Part shown: one piece after another, positions 1-9,599 of the stretch
Position numbering within the stretch: position 1 is the first letter of the stretch
Layout: every line of letters begins with the position of its first letter
Source of the DNA: Bacillus sp. BP-3
Lineage (GTDB): Bacteria > Bacillota > Bacilli > Bacillales > Bacillaceae_G
Length of the DNA: 64,000 nt
Reading direction: 5' to 3'
Assembly (NCBI RefSeq): GCF_028401955.1
Contig: NZ_JAQOTJ010000014.1
Location: 1-64,000, forward strand
Made by a program: the position numbers and the translations under genes
Notes under the pieces: model-generated
Database searches by the model: none
What the model was told of the DNA's origin: nothing
What the model saw: only the letters and a program-made list of their open reading frames with translations

Positions 1-725
1 ATATGCTTTGCCGTCTGCATCGTACGCTTGGAGATTATCAAACGTGTACCTCCAATTGGTTGCTTCTGTTACGTCCTGTGTTTGAATCACTGTACCATTT
101 TGTAGTAAATCTACTTTAATTGTATTCGGACGAGCTGCCGCGTTGTCGTCTTTCCATGTTTTTGTTCCTTCTACTTTTATTTGACCCACTTTTGTATTTG
201 TAATGTTATAACCATTGACTTCTGATTTATATCCTACTACTTCTTGTTCTTTTACTTCGTACTTATATGCTTTGCCGTCTGCATCGTACGCCTGTAAATT
301 ATCAAACGTGTACTTCCAATTGGTTGCTTCTGTTACGTCCTTCGTGTCAACTACTTGACCGTTTTGTAGTAAGTCGACTTTGATTTTGCTTGGACGTTCT
401 TTCGCATTATCGTCTTTCCACGTCTTCGTTCCTTCTACTTTTGTTTGACCAACTTTTGTATTCGTAATGTCATAACCATTCACTTCTGATTTATATCCAT
501 CTACTGCTTGTTCTTTTACTTCGTACTTATATGCTTTGCCGTCTGCATCGTACGCCTGTAAATTATCAAACGTGTACTTCCAATTGGTTGCTTCTGTTAC
601 GTCCTTCGTGTCAACTACTTGACCGTTTTGTAGTAAGTCGACTTTGATTGTACTTGGACGTTCTGATGCGTTGTTATCGTTCCAAGTCTTTGTTCCTGTA
701 ACAGATGTAGTCTTCACTTTATTTG
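1..725 (-). repeat. 264-bp tandem repeats encoding Cna-B domains (adhesin B)
   Basis: The same words recur exactly 264 bases apart (for example at 67, 331 and 595), which is 88 codons. Units around 246-378 and 510-642 appear identical for over 100 bases, so copy number could change by recombination. The array continues past the window edge. Confidence 0.85.
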
Positions 726-1983
726 AAATTGATAGTTTAATTCCATCTTTAGTATCTGCTTTCACTTCAAACTCTATTTTTTTCTGAGAATCGAAATCAA
801 TATATTTTGGAGCCGAAACCTCTTGCACATAATATTTACCTGGTGGTAAATCCTTAATTTCGATTATGCCTTTTTCATCTGTTTTATATCCATCTCCAAG
901 TTGTTCACCTGACTCTTTATACAATTTAAATGAGACATTCGGTATTACTTTTTCTTCATCTCCTTCAAGATGCTTAACAATCCTTAACGTTCCTTTAGGA
1001 GGTAAATCACCTTGAGCACCACCGCCAGATGTTATATTATTGACTTCGGCACTACCCGACTCAGAAACCGGTTGTTTGTATAGAACTTGATAATTAATCT
1101 TATAATCATTCTTAAAAAACTCTTGGCTCTTTCCGCTTTCCGTTATAGCAGTTGTATAATAAATCTCAAATAAGGTAGCATGTGCTTTATCCCTATAAAT
1201 CCCAACTTTAAATGAGGTAGGACTAGTAACCTCAATCCTTCCATAACCTTTAGCTTCAAATTCTTGCAGTGATAAGGCTGTACGGCCGATGCTACTATTC
1301 TCAATAGTTATCCTGAAACTATCTTTATTAAGTGTTTGACCTTCTTGTAAACTATCAGACACAAGAATATCACTACCTAAATATTCTTTGTTTAGGTTTA
1401 TATTCAAGAACCAACGCACTTCATCAGTGTTATTTGTTTGAATATCACCAGTTTTGTAGAAAAACGGATCAGAGCCTGTACCACTACTGGTTGGACCAGC
1501 AATCGTTACAGTTTGCTTATTTAAAGTTGTACCTAAATTTGTTTCAACATCTTTCTTTTGGTCCGTCCCTACATTAGTAGCTTGAACCGTAAAATTAAAA
1601 TACCCTTTAATATTGTGAAATTTCTCCACCATATCATTAAATGTACATACCACATTACTTGCACTTACTTGACAAGTACCAAAATTATTACCTTGTCCAT
1701 CATTTAATGAAATCGTTGCGTTATACCCTTGTAATTCCGGAGGCAGTGTTAATGTTAGTGTGTCTCCAGCCTTCATCTTATTTCCAGATTTATCACTAAA
1801 AGTTACATTTAGTTTAGTCTGTTCTCCATATTTTAGATTTGTTTTATCAATCGTAAAACTATCTACAAATCCTGTTGTACTTAACTCTTGTGCATTAGCT
1901 ATTATAGGCAGTAAACTCTGACCTATAGTAAACATAAAAATCATTATAATTGAAAAAATCGAAGTTGCTCTTTTTAAATGCAT
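1..1983 (-). CDS. Cna-B repeat LPXTG-type surface adhesin, 3' end cut by window edge
   Basis: Minus-strand frame open from an ATG at 1983 to base 1 (661 residues); the C-terminus and any sorting signal lie outside the window. Residues 1-32 are a signal peptide ending in ANAQE, nearly the same as that of the paralogue at 2727-5525. About residues 33-325 look like the Ig-like, collagen-binding-type region, with a pair of cysteines near residues 103 and 112 that the paralogue also has. Residues about 330-415 form a SpaA-like Cna-B domain, and from about 421 on there are 88-residue Cna-B repeats with the Lys (TKTW), Glu (YEVKEQ) and Asn (ITNT) positions that form isopeptide bonds in this family. 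Ribosome site GGAGGG sits about 5 bases before the ATG. It is probably anchored to peptidoglycan by sortase. Ligand unknown; collagen binding is a family label only. Confidence 0.88.
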   Translation of the reverse strand, partial: MHLKRATSIFSIIMIFMFTIGQSLLPIIANAQELSTTGFVDSFTIDKTNLKYGEQTKLNVTFSDKSGNKMKAGDTLTLTLPPELQGYNATISLNDGQGNNFGTCQVSASNVVCTFNDMVEKFHNIKGYFNFTVQATNVGTDQKKDVETNLGTTLNKQTVTIAGPTSSGTGSDPFFYKTGDIQTNNTDEVRWFLNINLNKEYLGSDILVSDSLQEGQTLNKDSFRITIENSSIGRTALSLQEFEAKGYGRIEVTSPTSFKVGIYRDKAHATLFEIYYTTAITESGKSQEFFKNDYKINYQVLYKQPVSESGSAEVNNITSGGGAQGDLPPKGTLRIVKHLEGDEEKVIPNVSFKLYKESGEQLGDGYKTDEKGIIEIKDLPPGKYYVQEVSAPKYIDFDSQKKIEFEVKADTKDGIKLSISNKVKTTSVTGTKTWNDNNASERPSTIKVDLLQNGQVVDTKDVTEATNWKYTFDNLQAYDADGKAYKYEVKEQAVDGYKSEVNGYDITNTKVGQTKVEGTKTWKDDNAKERPSKIKVDLLQNGQVVDTKDVTEATNWKYTFDNLQAYDADGKAYKYEVKEQEVVGYKSEVNGYNITNTKVGQIKVEGTKTWKDDNAAARPNTIKVDLLQNGTVIQTQDVTEATNWRYTFDNLQAYDADGKAY

Positions 1984-2055
1984 GTGTTCCCTCCTGTAAA
2001 TTCTAAATATAGATACAGTCCGATACAAACAAACTATAACAATGGTTCTATTATT

Positions 2056-2066
2056 CAATGTCATTG
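2056..2066 (-). promoter_or_regulatory. Palindromic operator candidate upstream of adhesin B
   Basis: CAATGTCATTG is an 11-base palindrome lying about 75 bases before the start codon. The same core, at a similar distance, precedes the paralogous adhesin (5601-5615), within a block where the two leaders are alike. Function as an operator is inference. Confidence 0.4.
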
Positions 2067-2393
2067 GGATGCTTTACTTAATTCTCAATAAATATTATCC
2101 CTCTTTTTCAGTCCTTCTATCGCTTAGATAAAGTAACACTTCCATCCACGGGGGTCTGATCCACCTAGTTTTCTCGATGTATGTAGGCCTCAAATATTCT
2201 GTTCTATATTGTTTAACAAGAATAGATAAGGATACCGATGAATATATGGGAATGATTTCATATCACAAATACAAAGGTAGTAGATAAACAACCATGATAA
2301 AACACGTGACAGTTAGTCGTCTTATTATGCTGTTAGGAGTGCGAAGCTACTTCAACCGACTCTGATACGGATCTCCTAAAAAAGCAAGAAGTA

Positions 2394-2675
2394 ATGTTTA
2401 TAATTGAATGCAGCATAACCGCTAAAGGACGTTATAGCTGTAAAACGTGCTGGAATATTTGTATTCTAAAGGATAATTTTGAGGATACGCTTTTTGTTAC
2501 CGTGAATCAGGATAGAATTAATCCTTCATTACAAATCACCCTACACACCAAAACAAACAAGGAAAAACTAACGAGGATTTTCCTACTTTTACGTTATTAC
2601 TATGACACATTATTGACAAATATCTTTAGAATAAAAAACCCTTTAGGTTTCATTCTTTTCTTCACCTATCCATGA
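2394..2675 (+). pseudogene. Possible decayed ORF remnant
   Basis: A 93-codon frame without a good ribosome site. Its middle (about 2447-2563) resembles bases 6017-6148 upstream of the other adhesin, with different stops and frameshifts in each copy. This looks like two decayed copies of one older sequence rather than a live gene. No family recognised. Confidence 0.2.
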
Positions 2676-2726
2676 AGTTTCTTGAATGATTCCCTAAAGG
2701 GGCCATCTATAATACTCCAAAGCTTT

Positions 2727-5525
2727 TTATTGTTTCATTCGTTGACGAGCGAATAACATTCCCCCTAAAACGAACAATATCATACCTCCAACAATTGAAA
2801 TCATCTCCGCTGGTGTTCCTCCCGTTTTAGGAAGTAATACTGTCGTTTTATCGTTTTCTTTATTGGATGGAACTTTTATATCGCTATTTGTGTTCGGATC
2901 TTTCGGATCTATGTTTGGACCCTTGGATGGATCTTTGGGATCTTCATCTGTCCATTCCGGAATCTTTGTATTTGTAATGTCATAACCTTTTACTTCTGTT
3001 TTGTAGCCATCTACTGGCTGCTCTTTTACTTCATACTTATATGCTTTGCCGTCTACATCATATACTGCTAAATCTTTGAATTCATACTTCCAGCCTTTTT
3101 CAGCTGTTACTTCTTGTGTTGCGATTACTGTGCCGTTTTGTAGTAAGTCTACTTTGATCATTTTCGGACGATCTTTTGCATTATCGTCTTTCCATGTCTT
3201 CGTTCCTTCTACTTTTGTTTCGCCTACTTTTGTATTCGTAATGTCATAACCTCTTACTTCTGTTTTGTAGCCATCTACTGGCTGCTCTTTCACTATATAC
3301 TTGTACGCTACTCCATTTGCATCGTAGGCTTGTAGTTTTTCAAATGTGTACTTCCAATCTGTTGCCGCTGTTACTTCTTTTGTATCTACTACTTTATTGT
3401 TTTGTAGTAAGTCTACTTTGATCATTTTCGGACGATCTTTCGCATTATCGTCTTTCCATGTCTTCATTCCTTCTACTTTTGTTTCGCCTACTTTTGTATT
3501 CGTGATGTCATAACCATTCACTTTTGATTCATATCCTGCCACCGGTTGTTCTTTCACTTCATACTTATAGGCTTTTCCATTTGCATCATAAGCTGCTAAA
3601 TCTGCAAATGTATACTTCCAATCATTTGCTGCTGTCACATATTGCGTAAGTAGGAACGTATCATTTTGGTATAAGTCTACCTTAACTGAGCTTGGACGAT
3701 CTGTCGCGTTACCGTCATTCCACGTTTTCGTTCCTTCTACGTTTACTTCTCCTACTTTTGTATTCGTGATGTTAAAACCATCTACTTTGGATTCATATCC
3801 TGGTACTGGTTTTTCTTTCACTTCATACTTATATGCTACTCCATTCACATCATAAGCTTGCAGATTATCAAACTTGTACATCCAATTTGTTGCTTCACTT
3901 ACTTCTTTCGTGTCAATCACTTGACCGTTTTGTAGCAAGTCGACTTTGATGGCTTTATGCTCTTCCTCTGTGCCACCTTTCCACGTCTTCGTTCCTGCAA
4001 CGGATGTCTTTCCTACTTTTGTATTCGTAATGTCATAACCATTCACTTTTGATTCATATCCTGCCACCGGTTGTTCTTTCACTTCATACTTATATTCTTT
4101 ACCGTCTGTATCGTAGGCTGTTAAATTTTCAAATTCATATTTCCAACCCGTTGCTTCACTTACCTCTTTCGTGTCAACCACTTTTTCATTTTGATATAAG
4201 TCGACTTTGATTGTTTTCGGGCGATTTTGATTGTCGTCTTTCCACGTCTTCATCCCTGTAATGGATGTAGTTTTCACTCTATTCGAAATCGGTAATTTAA
4301 TGCCATTTACAGCATCTGATTTTACTTCAAACTCTACTTTTGCCTGCGGATCAAAATCAATATAATTTGGAGCTGAAACTTCTTGCACATAATATTTTCC
4401 TGGTGTTAAATCCTTGATTTCGATAATACCTTTTTCATCTGTTGTATATTGACCTCCAACTTTTTCGCCTGAATCTTTATACAAATTAAATGAAACATTC
4501 GGTATTACCTTTTCTTCACTTCCTTCAAGGTGCTTAACAATTTTTAGTGTTCCTTTTGAAGGTACATCTCCGCTAGCTCCACCACCAGCTGACATATTTT
4601 CGACTGGATAAGTACCCGAGTCAGAAACTGGCTGTTTGTCTGCTACTTGGTAATCAATTTGATAATCATTCTTAAAGAAATCTTGTTTCTTTCCAGCTTC
4701 TGTTATAGTAGATGTATAACCAATCGAAAATGAGTTACCATTCGCTTTATCTTTCGGAATTACAACCTTAAATGAGGTATCACCAGTAAACGTAATCGTC
4801 CCATAATTAGCTTGAAAATCTTGGAATGATATACTTTTCCGATCAATTCCATCATCAACGATTATATAGAAACTATCTTTATTAAGCGTTTGGCCTTCTT
4901 GTAAATTATCAGTCACAGTAATATCAGTCTTTAATTTTTCTCTGTTTAAGTTTATATTCAAAAACCAACGCACTTCATTATCATTACCTGAGTTCATATC
5001 ACCAGTTTTATAAAAAAACGGTCTCTCTCCAGGATCTGTACCACCACTAGTTGGACCGGTAATTGTTATAGCTTGCTTAGCTACAGTTGTACCAAAATTT
5101 GTTTCAATCTCTTTCTTTTGGTCCGTTCCTACATTATCAGCTTGCACTCTAAAGTTTAAATACCCTTTAATATTTTGATATTCACTCACTTTATCATTAA
5201 ATGTACATACCACAGTACCATTAGTGACTGTACAAGTACCATAATCATTTAAATTAAAAGTTGTATTTAATCCTGTTAATTCTGGAGGCAGCGTTAATGT
5301 TAGTGTGTCTCCGGACTTCAGCCTAAATCCATTTTTTTCACTGAAGTTTATAGTTACTTTCGTCTGTTCCCCGCTCTGTAGATTTTGCTTAATCGTAAAA
5401 CTATCCACAAATCCTACTGTATTTAACTCTTGTGCATTTACTATTATGGGCATTAAACTCTGACCTATAGTAAACATAAAAATCATTATAATTGAAAAAA
5501 TTGAAGTGATTCTTTTTAAATACAC
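2727..5525 (-). CDS. Cna-B repeat LPXTG surface adhesin (collagen-adhesin type)
   Basis: 932 residues from a GTG at 5525 preceded by GAGGGGGG about 11 bases upstream. Order: signal peptide (1-32); Ig-like adhesin region (about 33-325) with a Cys pair near 103/112; SpaA-like Cna-B domain (about 330-417); five 87-88-residue Cna-B repeats (about 420-854), each with the Lys of KTW, the Glu of VKEQP/VKEKP and the Asn of ITNT expected for intramolecular isopeptide bonds; a Pro/Asp/Lys linker; LPKTGG at about residue 903, a membrane segment and a basic tail. It is thus a wall-anchored stalk-and-head protein made by sortase anchoring. No sortase gene is in the window. Ligand unknown. It is a tandem paralogue of the 1-1983 gene, with its own upstream flank. 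Confidence 0.92.
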   Translation of the reverse strand: MYLKRITSIFSIIMIFMFTIGQSLMPIIVNAQELNTVGFVDSFTIKQNLQSGEQTKVTINFSEKNGFRLKSGDTLTLTLPPELTGLNTTFNLNDYGTCTVTNGTVVCTFNDKVSEYQNIKGYLNFRVQADNVGTDQKKEIETNFGTTVAKQAITITGPTSGGTDPGERPFFYKTGDMNSGNDNEVRWFLNINLNREKLKTDITVTDNLQEGQTLNKDSFYIIVDDGIDRKSISFQDFQANYGTITFTGDTSFKVVIPKDKANGNSFSIGYTSTITEAGKKQDFFKNDYQIDYQVADKQPVSDSGTYPVENMSAGGGASGDVPSKGTLKIVKHLEGSEEKVIPNVSFNLYKDSGEKVGGQYTTDEKGIIEIKDLTPGKYYVQEVSAPNYIDFDPQAKVEFEVKSDAVNGIKLPISNRVKTTSITGMKTWKDDNQNRPKTIKVDLYQNEKVVDTKEVSEATGWKYEFENLTAYDTDGKEYKYEVKEQPVAGYESKVNGYDITNTKVGKTSVAGTKTWKGGTEEEHKAIKVDLLQNGQVIDTKEVSEATNWMYKFDNLQAYDVNGVAYKYEVKEKPVPGYESKVDGFNITNTKVGEVNVEGTKTWNDGNATDRPSSVKVDLYQNDTFLLTQYVTAANDWKYTFADLAAYDANGKAYKYEVKEQPVAGYESKVNGYDITNTKVGETKVEGMKTWKDDNAKDRPKMIKVDLLQNNKVVDTKEVTAATDWKYTFEKLQAYDANGVAYKYIVKEQPVDGYKTEVRGYDITNTKVGETKVEGTKTWKDDNAKDRPKMIKVDLLQNGTVIATQEVTAEKGWKYEFKDLAVYDVDGKAYKYEVKEQPVDGYKTEVKGYDITNTKIPEWTDEDPKDPSKGPNIDPKDPNTNSDIKVPSNKENDKTTVLLPKTGGTPAEMISIVGGMILFVLGGMLFARQRMKQ
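2963..4265 (-). repeat. Five tandem 261/264-bp repeats in adhesin A
   Basis: The word GTCTTCG/AT or a close variant recurs at 3196, 3460, 3724, 3985 and 4246, giving spacings of 264, 264, 261 and 261 bases. Each unit is one Cna-B domain. Two neighbouring units around 3170-3490 are almost identical, so length variation by recombination is plausible. Confidence 0.85.
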
Positions 5526-5600
5526 GCTTTATGTTACCCCCCTCTTAATTGCAATATAGGTAATTTTCGGGGTGAAGAGGCTATAACAAAAATTCTATTA

Positions 5601-5615
5601 CTCAATGTCATTGAG
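5601..5615 (-). promoter_or_regulatory. 15-bp palindrome upstream of adhesin A
   Basis: CTCAATGTCATTGAG is a perfect odd-length palindrome about 75-90 bases before the GTG start. Its 11-base core recurs before the paralogue. TTATAG on the minus strand lies just downstream (5581-5586 region) and could be a -10. A shared regulator site is the likely reading, but not shown. Confidence 0.4.
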
Positions 5616-5799
5616 CTATTTTATTTACATATGTTGAATAGCCATTATAATCTTCGTCTCTTTCCTCACCCCTTCTATTAATTCGAAACTCAAAATGTTA
5701 CTTCTATATAAACTCATCTAATTTTTCCTAATATATCTAAACAGTTAAATTATTGATTTGTACTATTTAACAAGAACAAATTTTAAAAGGATCTATGGC

Positions 5800-6150
5800 A
5801 ACCATTCGCCTTGTTATGTAAGAGTATTATGTGGTAGAGATTGCAAAACTTCTTCATATCCATCGCAAAATGCTAAGTACGTAAAAACTCTAATGTGGGC
5901 AATATGGACGAGCCATTTCGCAATAAATATGCATCTAGCCACCTTACTTAATGATTCTCCAAATGAAGAACAAGAAGTACGGCGTATGACACAAGTCGAA
6001 AAAAACAGCTTTGAAGCGTGCTAGTATACTCGTATTCTAAAGAATGTCATTGAAGATAAGTTTTCTGTGACCATGAATCGAAGTGAAATCAGTCATATGC
6101 TAAATTTAGAGATACAAAACTGACCTACACGCCGAAACAAACTGGTAAGA
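5800..6150 (+). pseudogene. Possible decayed coding remnant
   Basis: Short frames here shift and stop repeatedly. One frame near 5835-5880 reads VEIAKLLHIHRKMLST, which looks like a helix-turn-helix start, and 6017-6148 resembles 2447-2563. I infer an old regulator-like gene, duplicated with the adhesin and then lost. Family not identified. Confidence 0.2.
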
Positions 6151-6307
6151 AAAACAAGAAGTATTTTAACCTCAGCGCTATATGATTAAAAACGCTCCGG
6201 ACGAAGTTTTTATTATTCATCTATACGGATAAATAATCATATTCTCCAAATCTGAATACAGTACAAACTTGAGGTAGTAAAAAAGCGTAATTGCCAACCA
6301 AATTTAT

Positions 6308-6490
6308 ATGCATTATGCAGAAATACATCAGTCAGTATTTTCATTTTTGGAGTATATAAATGTGTATTACAAAAAAGGTCTTCGCCTACTGGTTTTTATG
6401 TCGAAGAATGAAAGTAAAATTATATACAATAATTTTTCTAAAGAGGAATTAAATCTAAGAATCGAGATATTGACATATCTTAATGATTAA
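6308..6490 (+). CDS. Doubtful 60-codon ORF
   Basis: The frame is open but has no ribosome site before the ATG and no recognisable family. Its second half (SKNESKIIYNNFSKEELNLRIEILTYLND) is lysine- and glutamate-rich and could be the tail of a lost gene. Most likely a remnant. Confidence 0.12.
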   Translation: MHYAEIHQSVFSFLEYINVYYKKGLRLLVFMSKNESKIIYNNFSKEELNLRIEILTYLND

Positions 6491-6599
6491 TGGTAATATC
6501 GAAATTGAAAGATTTATATCCTTTCATTACCCTTATCAAATTATGAAAAATTAAATTGTACCGCACGTACTATATAAATTCATTTTGATTTATCAACAT

Positions 6600-6752
6600 A
6601 TAATTCGTTATTATGCAGAATAAAACATGAGTTGCATTCGCGCTTTCTACCTTTATTCTCACCCTTACATGTAGCAAGAAAAAGTATTGACCACCATTTA
6701 TGCATGATTAACTACCCTCGCTTACCTAAACAGAAAGAGGGTTCTTATGTCA
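6600..6752 (+). repeat. R2-type dispersed repeat
   Basis: Starts TTATGCAGAATAAAAC, then GCTTTCTACCTTTATTC, ACATGTAGCAAGAAAAAG, TTTATGCATG, CCCTCG and ends in an AGAGGGTTCTTATG arm. The same ordered words occur at 30927-31083 and 26395-26490. No coding potential. Confidence 0.55.
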
Positions 6753-7114
6753 TTTTTAAAATTTTATATTTGAGACACATAATTCCCTAGTTAATTGATT
6801 AGGTTAAACGTGTTCAAAGTTACTTGCTAATCGTTTAGACACTTGGTTAGATGAAGTATTATTTTAAATATGTGAAACATAATTTATAACAATCAGGTCA
6901 TTCCTCCCCCTAAACAGAAATTATTTCTCAAGCCTATTATTCTAAAGTAATTACAAAAAAGCAATATTTTCTATTTTTTACGTCAATAATATTACACATT
7001 TTTGACACATATATATTTAGAACAAAAAACCGAAAACGATTTCTTAGGGATAATTTTCCAACATCAAACTGTATATGCGATATTTCTTCATGACCTTCCA
7101 AATTTCTTATTTTT

Positions 7115-7148
7115 AATATCTGATCAGTCTATAGACTGATCAGATATT
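7115..7148. repeat. 34-bp perfect palindrome downstream of argS
   Basis: Arms of 17 bases (AATATCTGATCAGTCTA and its exact complement) meet without a loop at 7131/7132. A T-run follows on the plus strand (7146-7150) but not on the minus strand, on which argS is read. It may be a weak argS terminator or a protein site. Confidence 0.7.
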
Positions 7149-7185
7149 TTTATATCACTTCTAAATAAAATAGATATATTCTTCA

Positions 7186-8856
7186 TTACATCTTTTCTGG
7201 TGCAGATACTCCAACTAATGCTAATGCATTTTGAAGTGTAATGCGTACTGCACGCATTAAATCGTAACGAGCTTTGCTTAATTCTAAGTTATCCTGGTTT
7301 AATACTTTTTCTGCATTGTAGAAGCTATGAAGTGCTGCTGCTAAATCAAATGCATAGCTTGTAATACGGTGTGGTAGGCGCTTTTGTGCTGCTTCTGCAA
7401 CTGCTGCTGGGAATTCACCCAATTTCTTTAATAAGTCTACTTCTTTCTCTGAAGCAACTAATTTGTAGTTCACATCGCCGCCTGCAGCTAATCCAAGTTC
7501 TTCACCTTGGCGAAGAATACTGCATACGCGTGCATGTGCGTATTGAGCATAGTATACAGGGTTTTCATTTGATTTTGATACCGCTAAGTCCATATCAAAG
7601 TCTAAATGAGAGTCACCGCTGCGCATTGCAAAGAAGTAACGCATTGCATCCACGCCCACTTCTTCCATAAGCTCACGAAGTGTAACAGCTTTACCTGTAC
7701 GTTTACTCATTTTTACTTTTTCACCGTTTTGGTACAGTTGTACCATTTGAATGATTTCTACTTCTAATGTATCTTTATCGTATCCAAGCGCTTGAATTGC
7801 TGCTTTCATACGAGGAATGTAACCGTGGTGGTCAGCGCCCCAAATGTTAATTAATTTATCAAAACCGCGCTCTAATTTATCACGGTGATATGCAATATCT
7901 GGCGTTAAGTATGTGTAAGACCCATCGTTTTTAATTAATACGCGGTTTTTATCATCACCGTAAGTTGTAGAACGGAACCATGTTGCGCCCTCTTCTTCAA
8001 ACACTTCACCGCGCTCTTTTAATACTGCAAGAGCTTCATCAATTTTACCGTTTTTATATAATGATGTTTCAGAATACCAAACATCAAAATTTACACGGAA
8101 GCTTCCTAAGTCCTTTTGAAGCTTTTCTAGTTCATATTTTAAACCGTACTGACGATAGAACTCATAGCTTTCTTCTGCGTCTGCTTGCACGTAACGATCG
8201 CCGAATTCTTCTGCAAGACGCTTACCAATTCCGATAATATCAGCACCATGGTACCCGTCTTCTGGCATTTCTTTTTCTAAACCTAACGCTTGCATGTAAC
8301 GAGCTTCAACAGAAAGCGCTAAGTTATGAATTTGATTACCTGCATCGTTAATATAATATTCACGAGATACATCGTAACCTGCTTTTGCTAATACGTTACA
8401 TAGCGTATCACCAACTGCCGCGCCGCGTGCATGACCTAAGTGAAGGTCACCTGTTGGATTTGCAGAAACGAACTCAACTTGTACTTTTTCACTTTTACCT
8501 GTGTTTGTTTCACCATAAGCTTCGCCGGCTGTAATAATTGCAGGGATTAAATCTGTTAAATAACTGTTATCCATGTAGAAGTTAATGAAACCAGGACCAG
8601 CAATTTCGATTTTTTCAATAGAAGCTTTTGCTTTATCAAAGTTTGCAATTAATTCTTCTGCAATCATACGAGGTGCTTTTTTCGCTACACGTGCAAGTTG
8701 CATCGCCGTGTTTGTAGAGAAATCACCGTGTGTTTTATCTTTTGGCGTTTCTAATATAACGTTTGTAATTTGTTCTTCTGTCGCTAATTCTGCTTTTACT
8801 ACAGCCTCCTTAATTTCCTCTTTAATGAGTTCTTTTACTTGTTCTAAAGAGTTCAT
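7186..8856 (-). CDS. argS: Arginyl-tRNA synthetase
   Basis: 556 residues, the normal size for class Ia ArgRS. It charges tRNA-Arg with arginine in the cytoplasm. The N-terminal additional domain is followed by the HxGH motif at 139-142 in [15 protein letters not shown], a Rossmann core, a KMSKR motif (VKMSKRTGK), and the DALR anticodon-binding domain ending in [12 protein letters not shown]. The start ATG overlaps the stop of the upstream DUF1934 gene by one base (TAATG), so the two are co-transcribed, as ywiB-argS is in B. subtilis. Members of the B. cereus group can carry a second argS elsewhere; this window cannot say which copy this is. Confidence 0.97.
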   Translation of the reverse strand: MNSLEQVKELIKEEIKEAVVKAELATEEQITNVILETPKDKTHGDFSTNTAMQLARVAKKAPRMIAEELIANFDKAKASIEKIEIAGPGFINFYMDNSYLTDLIPAIITAGEAYGETNTGKSEKVQVEFVSANPTGDLHLGHARGAAVGDTLCNVLAKAGYDVSREYYINDAGNQIHNLALSVEARYMQALGLEKEMPEDGYHGADIIGIGKRLAEEFGDRYVQADAEESYEFYRQYGLKYELEKLQKDLGSFRVNFDVWYSETSLYKNGKIDEALAVLKERGEVFEEEGATWFRSTTYGDDKNRVLIKNDGSYTYLTPDIAYHRDKLERGFDKLINIWGADHHGYIPRMKAAIQALGYDKDTLEVEIIQMVQLYQNGEKVKMSKRTGKAVTLRELMEEVGVDAMRYFFAMRSGDSHLDFDMDLAVSKSNENPVYYAQYAHARVCSILRQGEELGLAAGGDVNYKLVASEKEVDLLKKLGEFPAAVAEAAQKRLPHRITSYAFDLAAALHSFYNAEKVLNQDNLELSKARYDLMRAVRITLQNALALVGVSAPEKM

Positions 8857-9314
8857 TATTGTGCCTCCTTAAGATTAATGGTAATTGTATATCGGCCTGC
8901 TTCTTGTTCACTTAGAAGCAATGCATACGTTAGAAAGAGTTGTCCCTTTTTCTTTTCTTCCGACCATTTAAAAAGGACGTTATCTGTTTTCGTTTGCAAT
9001 GCAAACGTTCCAAGCTCACTTGTATACGTTCCTGTTGTCCACTCACCTTTTTTATGAGTTTGGCGCATCGAAACAGCACCGGAACGCATAATGAGAACTT
9101 GATCATCTTGGATTTTAATAATTGTCTTCACTTCGCCTTGTTCGTTCGGCTCTTGAAACGTTACATATGTACTTTGACCTTTTACATAGTATAGACCATT
9201 TATATCAAAAGCAATAGTTTCCTTTCGCACTCCCTCACGAATTTCTGTTACAAAGTGAACTTGTACTGGTAAGCCTGCAAGTTGTTGCTTCTCCACGTCT
9301 TGCACACCTTTCAA
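8856..9314 (-). CDS. ywiB: DUF1934 beta-barrel protein (YwiB family)
   Basis: 152 residues. No signal peptide. It has the short beta-strand pattern of DUF1934/YwiB proteins ([12 protein letters not shown]... [16 protein letters not shown]... [17 protein letters not shown]...). These are small lipocalin-like cytosolic proteins of unknown function. It sits directly before argS and overlaps it by one base, the same arrangement as in B. subtilis. The first ATG at 9314 is used; an internal start was not favoured because the N-terminal strand is conserved in the family. Role unknown. Confidence 0.85.
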   Translation of the reverse strand: MKGVQDVEKQQLAGLPVQVHFVTEIREGVRKETIAFDINGLYYVKGQSTYVTFQEPNEQGEVKTIIKIQDDQVLIMRSGAVSMRQTHKKGEWTTGTYTSELGTFALQTKTDNVLFKWSEEKKKGQLFLTYALLLSEQEAGRYTITINLKEAQ

Positions 9315-9334
9315 AATGTTATAGATATAGCATT

Positions 9335-9408
9335 TGTCTAGCTCCAGTGTCTAGAATATTCGGCATTCTTCTTCACCTATTCCAGACAAGCTACTGAAGT
9401 TTTCCTAA
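9335..9408 (+). repeat. R3-type dispersed imperfect palindrome
   Basis: Begins TGTCTAGCTCCAGTGTCTAG and ends TCCAGACAAGCTACTGAAG. The TCTAGCTCCAG left end recurs at 11323 and, altered, at 10155 and 60264. It lies just upstream of the ywiB start. Confidence 0.6.
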
Positions 9409-9599
9409 AAATAAAACACTCTTTCTATCATATCAAAAAACAGTGGTGTCTGTCTGCTGAAAGCTGTATTTCCAAAAACAATTTATACAATTTGCTTTCT
9501 AAATTGGCAGAAAAAAGAAAATCCCCACTCATAATCACGATATTACGATTATCCATGTGAAAAATAGAAAACCAAGTTCTTTGCAAACTCAGTTTTCCA

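Larger units (their letters stand above)
1984..2726. other. Gene-poor flank between the two adhesins
   Basis: No convincing gene. It holds the leader of the downstream adhesin with a palindrome at 2056-2066, a weak R1-type repeat near 2117-2190 (GTAACACTTCCATCC...), and a stretch (about 2384-2660) that resembles in patches the flank upstream of the other adhesin. A short AACC/GGTT hairpin with a T-run on the minus strand near 2633-2651 may end transcription of the 2727-5525 gene. Confidence 0.5.
5526..7185. other. 1.66-kb gene-poor flank upstream of adhesin A
   Basis: No gene with a ribosome site and family resemblance was found. It contains the adhesin leader with a palindrome (5601-5615), decayed sequence around 5800-6150 resembling the flank at 2300-2560, a 60-codon frame at 6308-6490, an R2-type repeat at 6600-6752, a patch at about 7000-7035 resembling 2613-2650, and a 34-base perfect palindrome at 7115-7148. 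It is very AT-rich. Confidence 0.5.

Noticed and set aside
1-725. Regular repeats as a CRISPR or satellite
   Set aside because: The 264-base units are in frame and encode Cna-B domains; there are no short repeats with unique spacers.
7371-8237. Plus-strand frames inside argS
   Set aside because: Antisense shadows of a conserved gene without ribosome sites.
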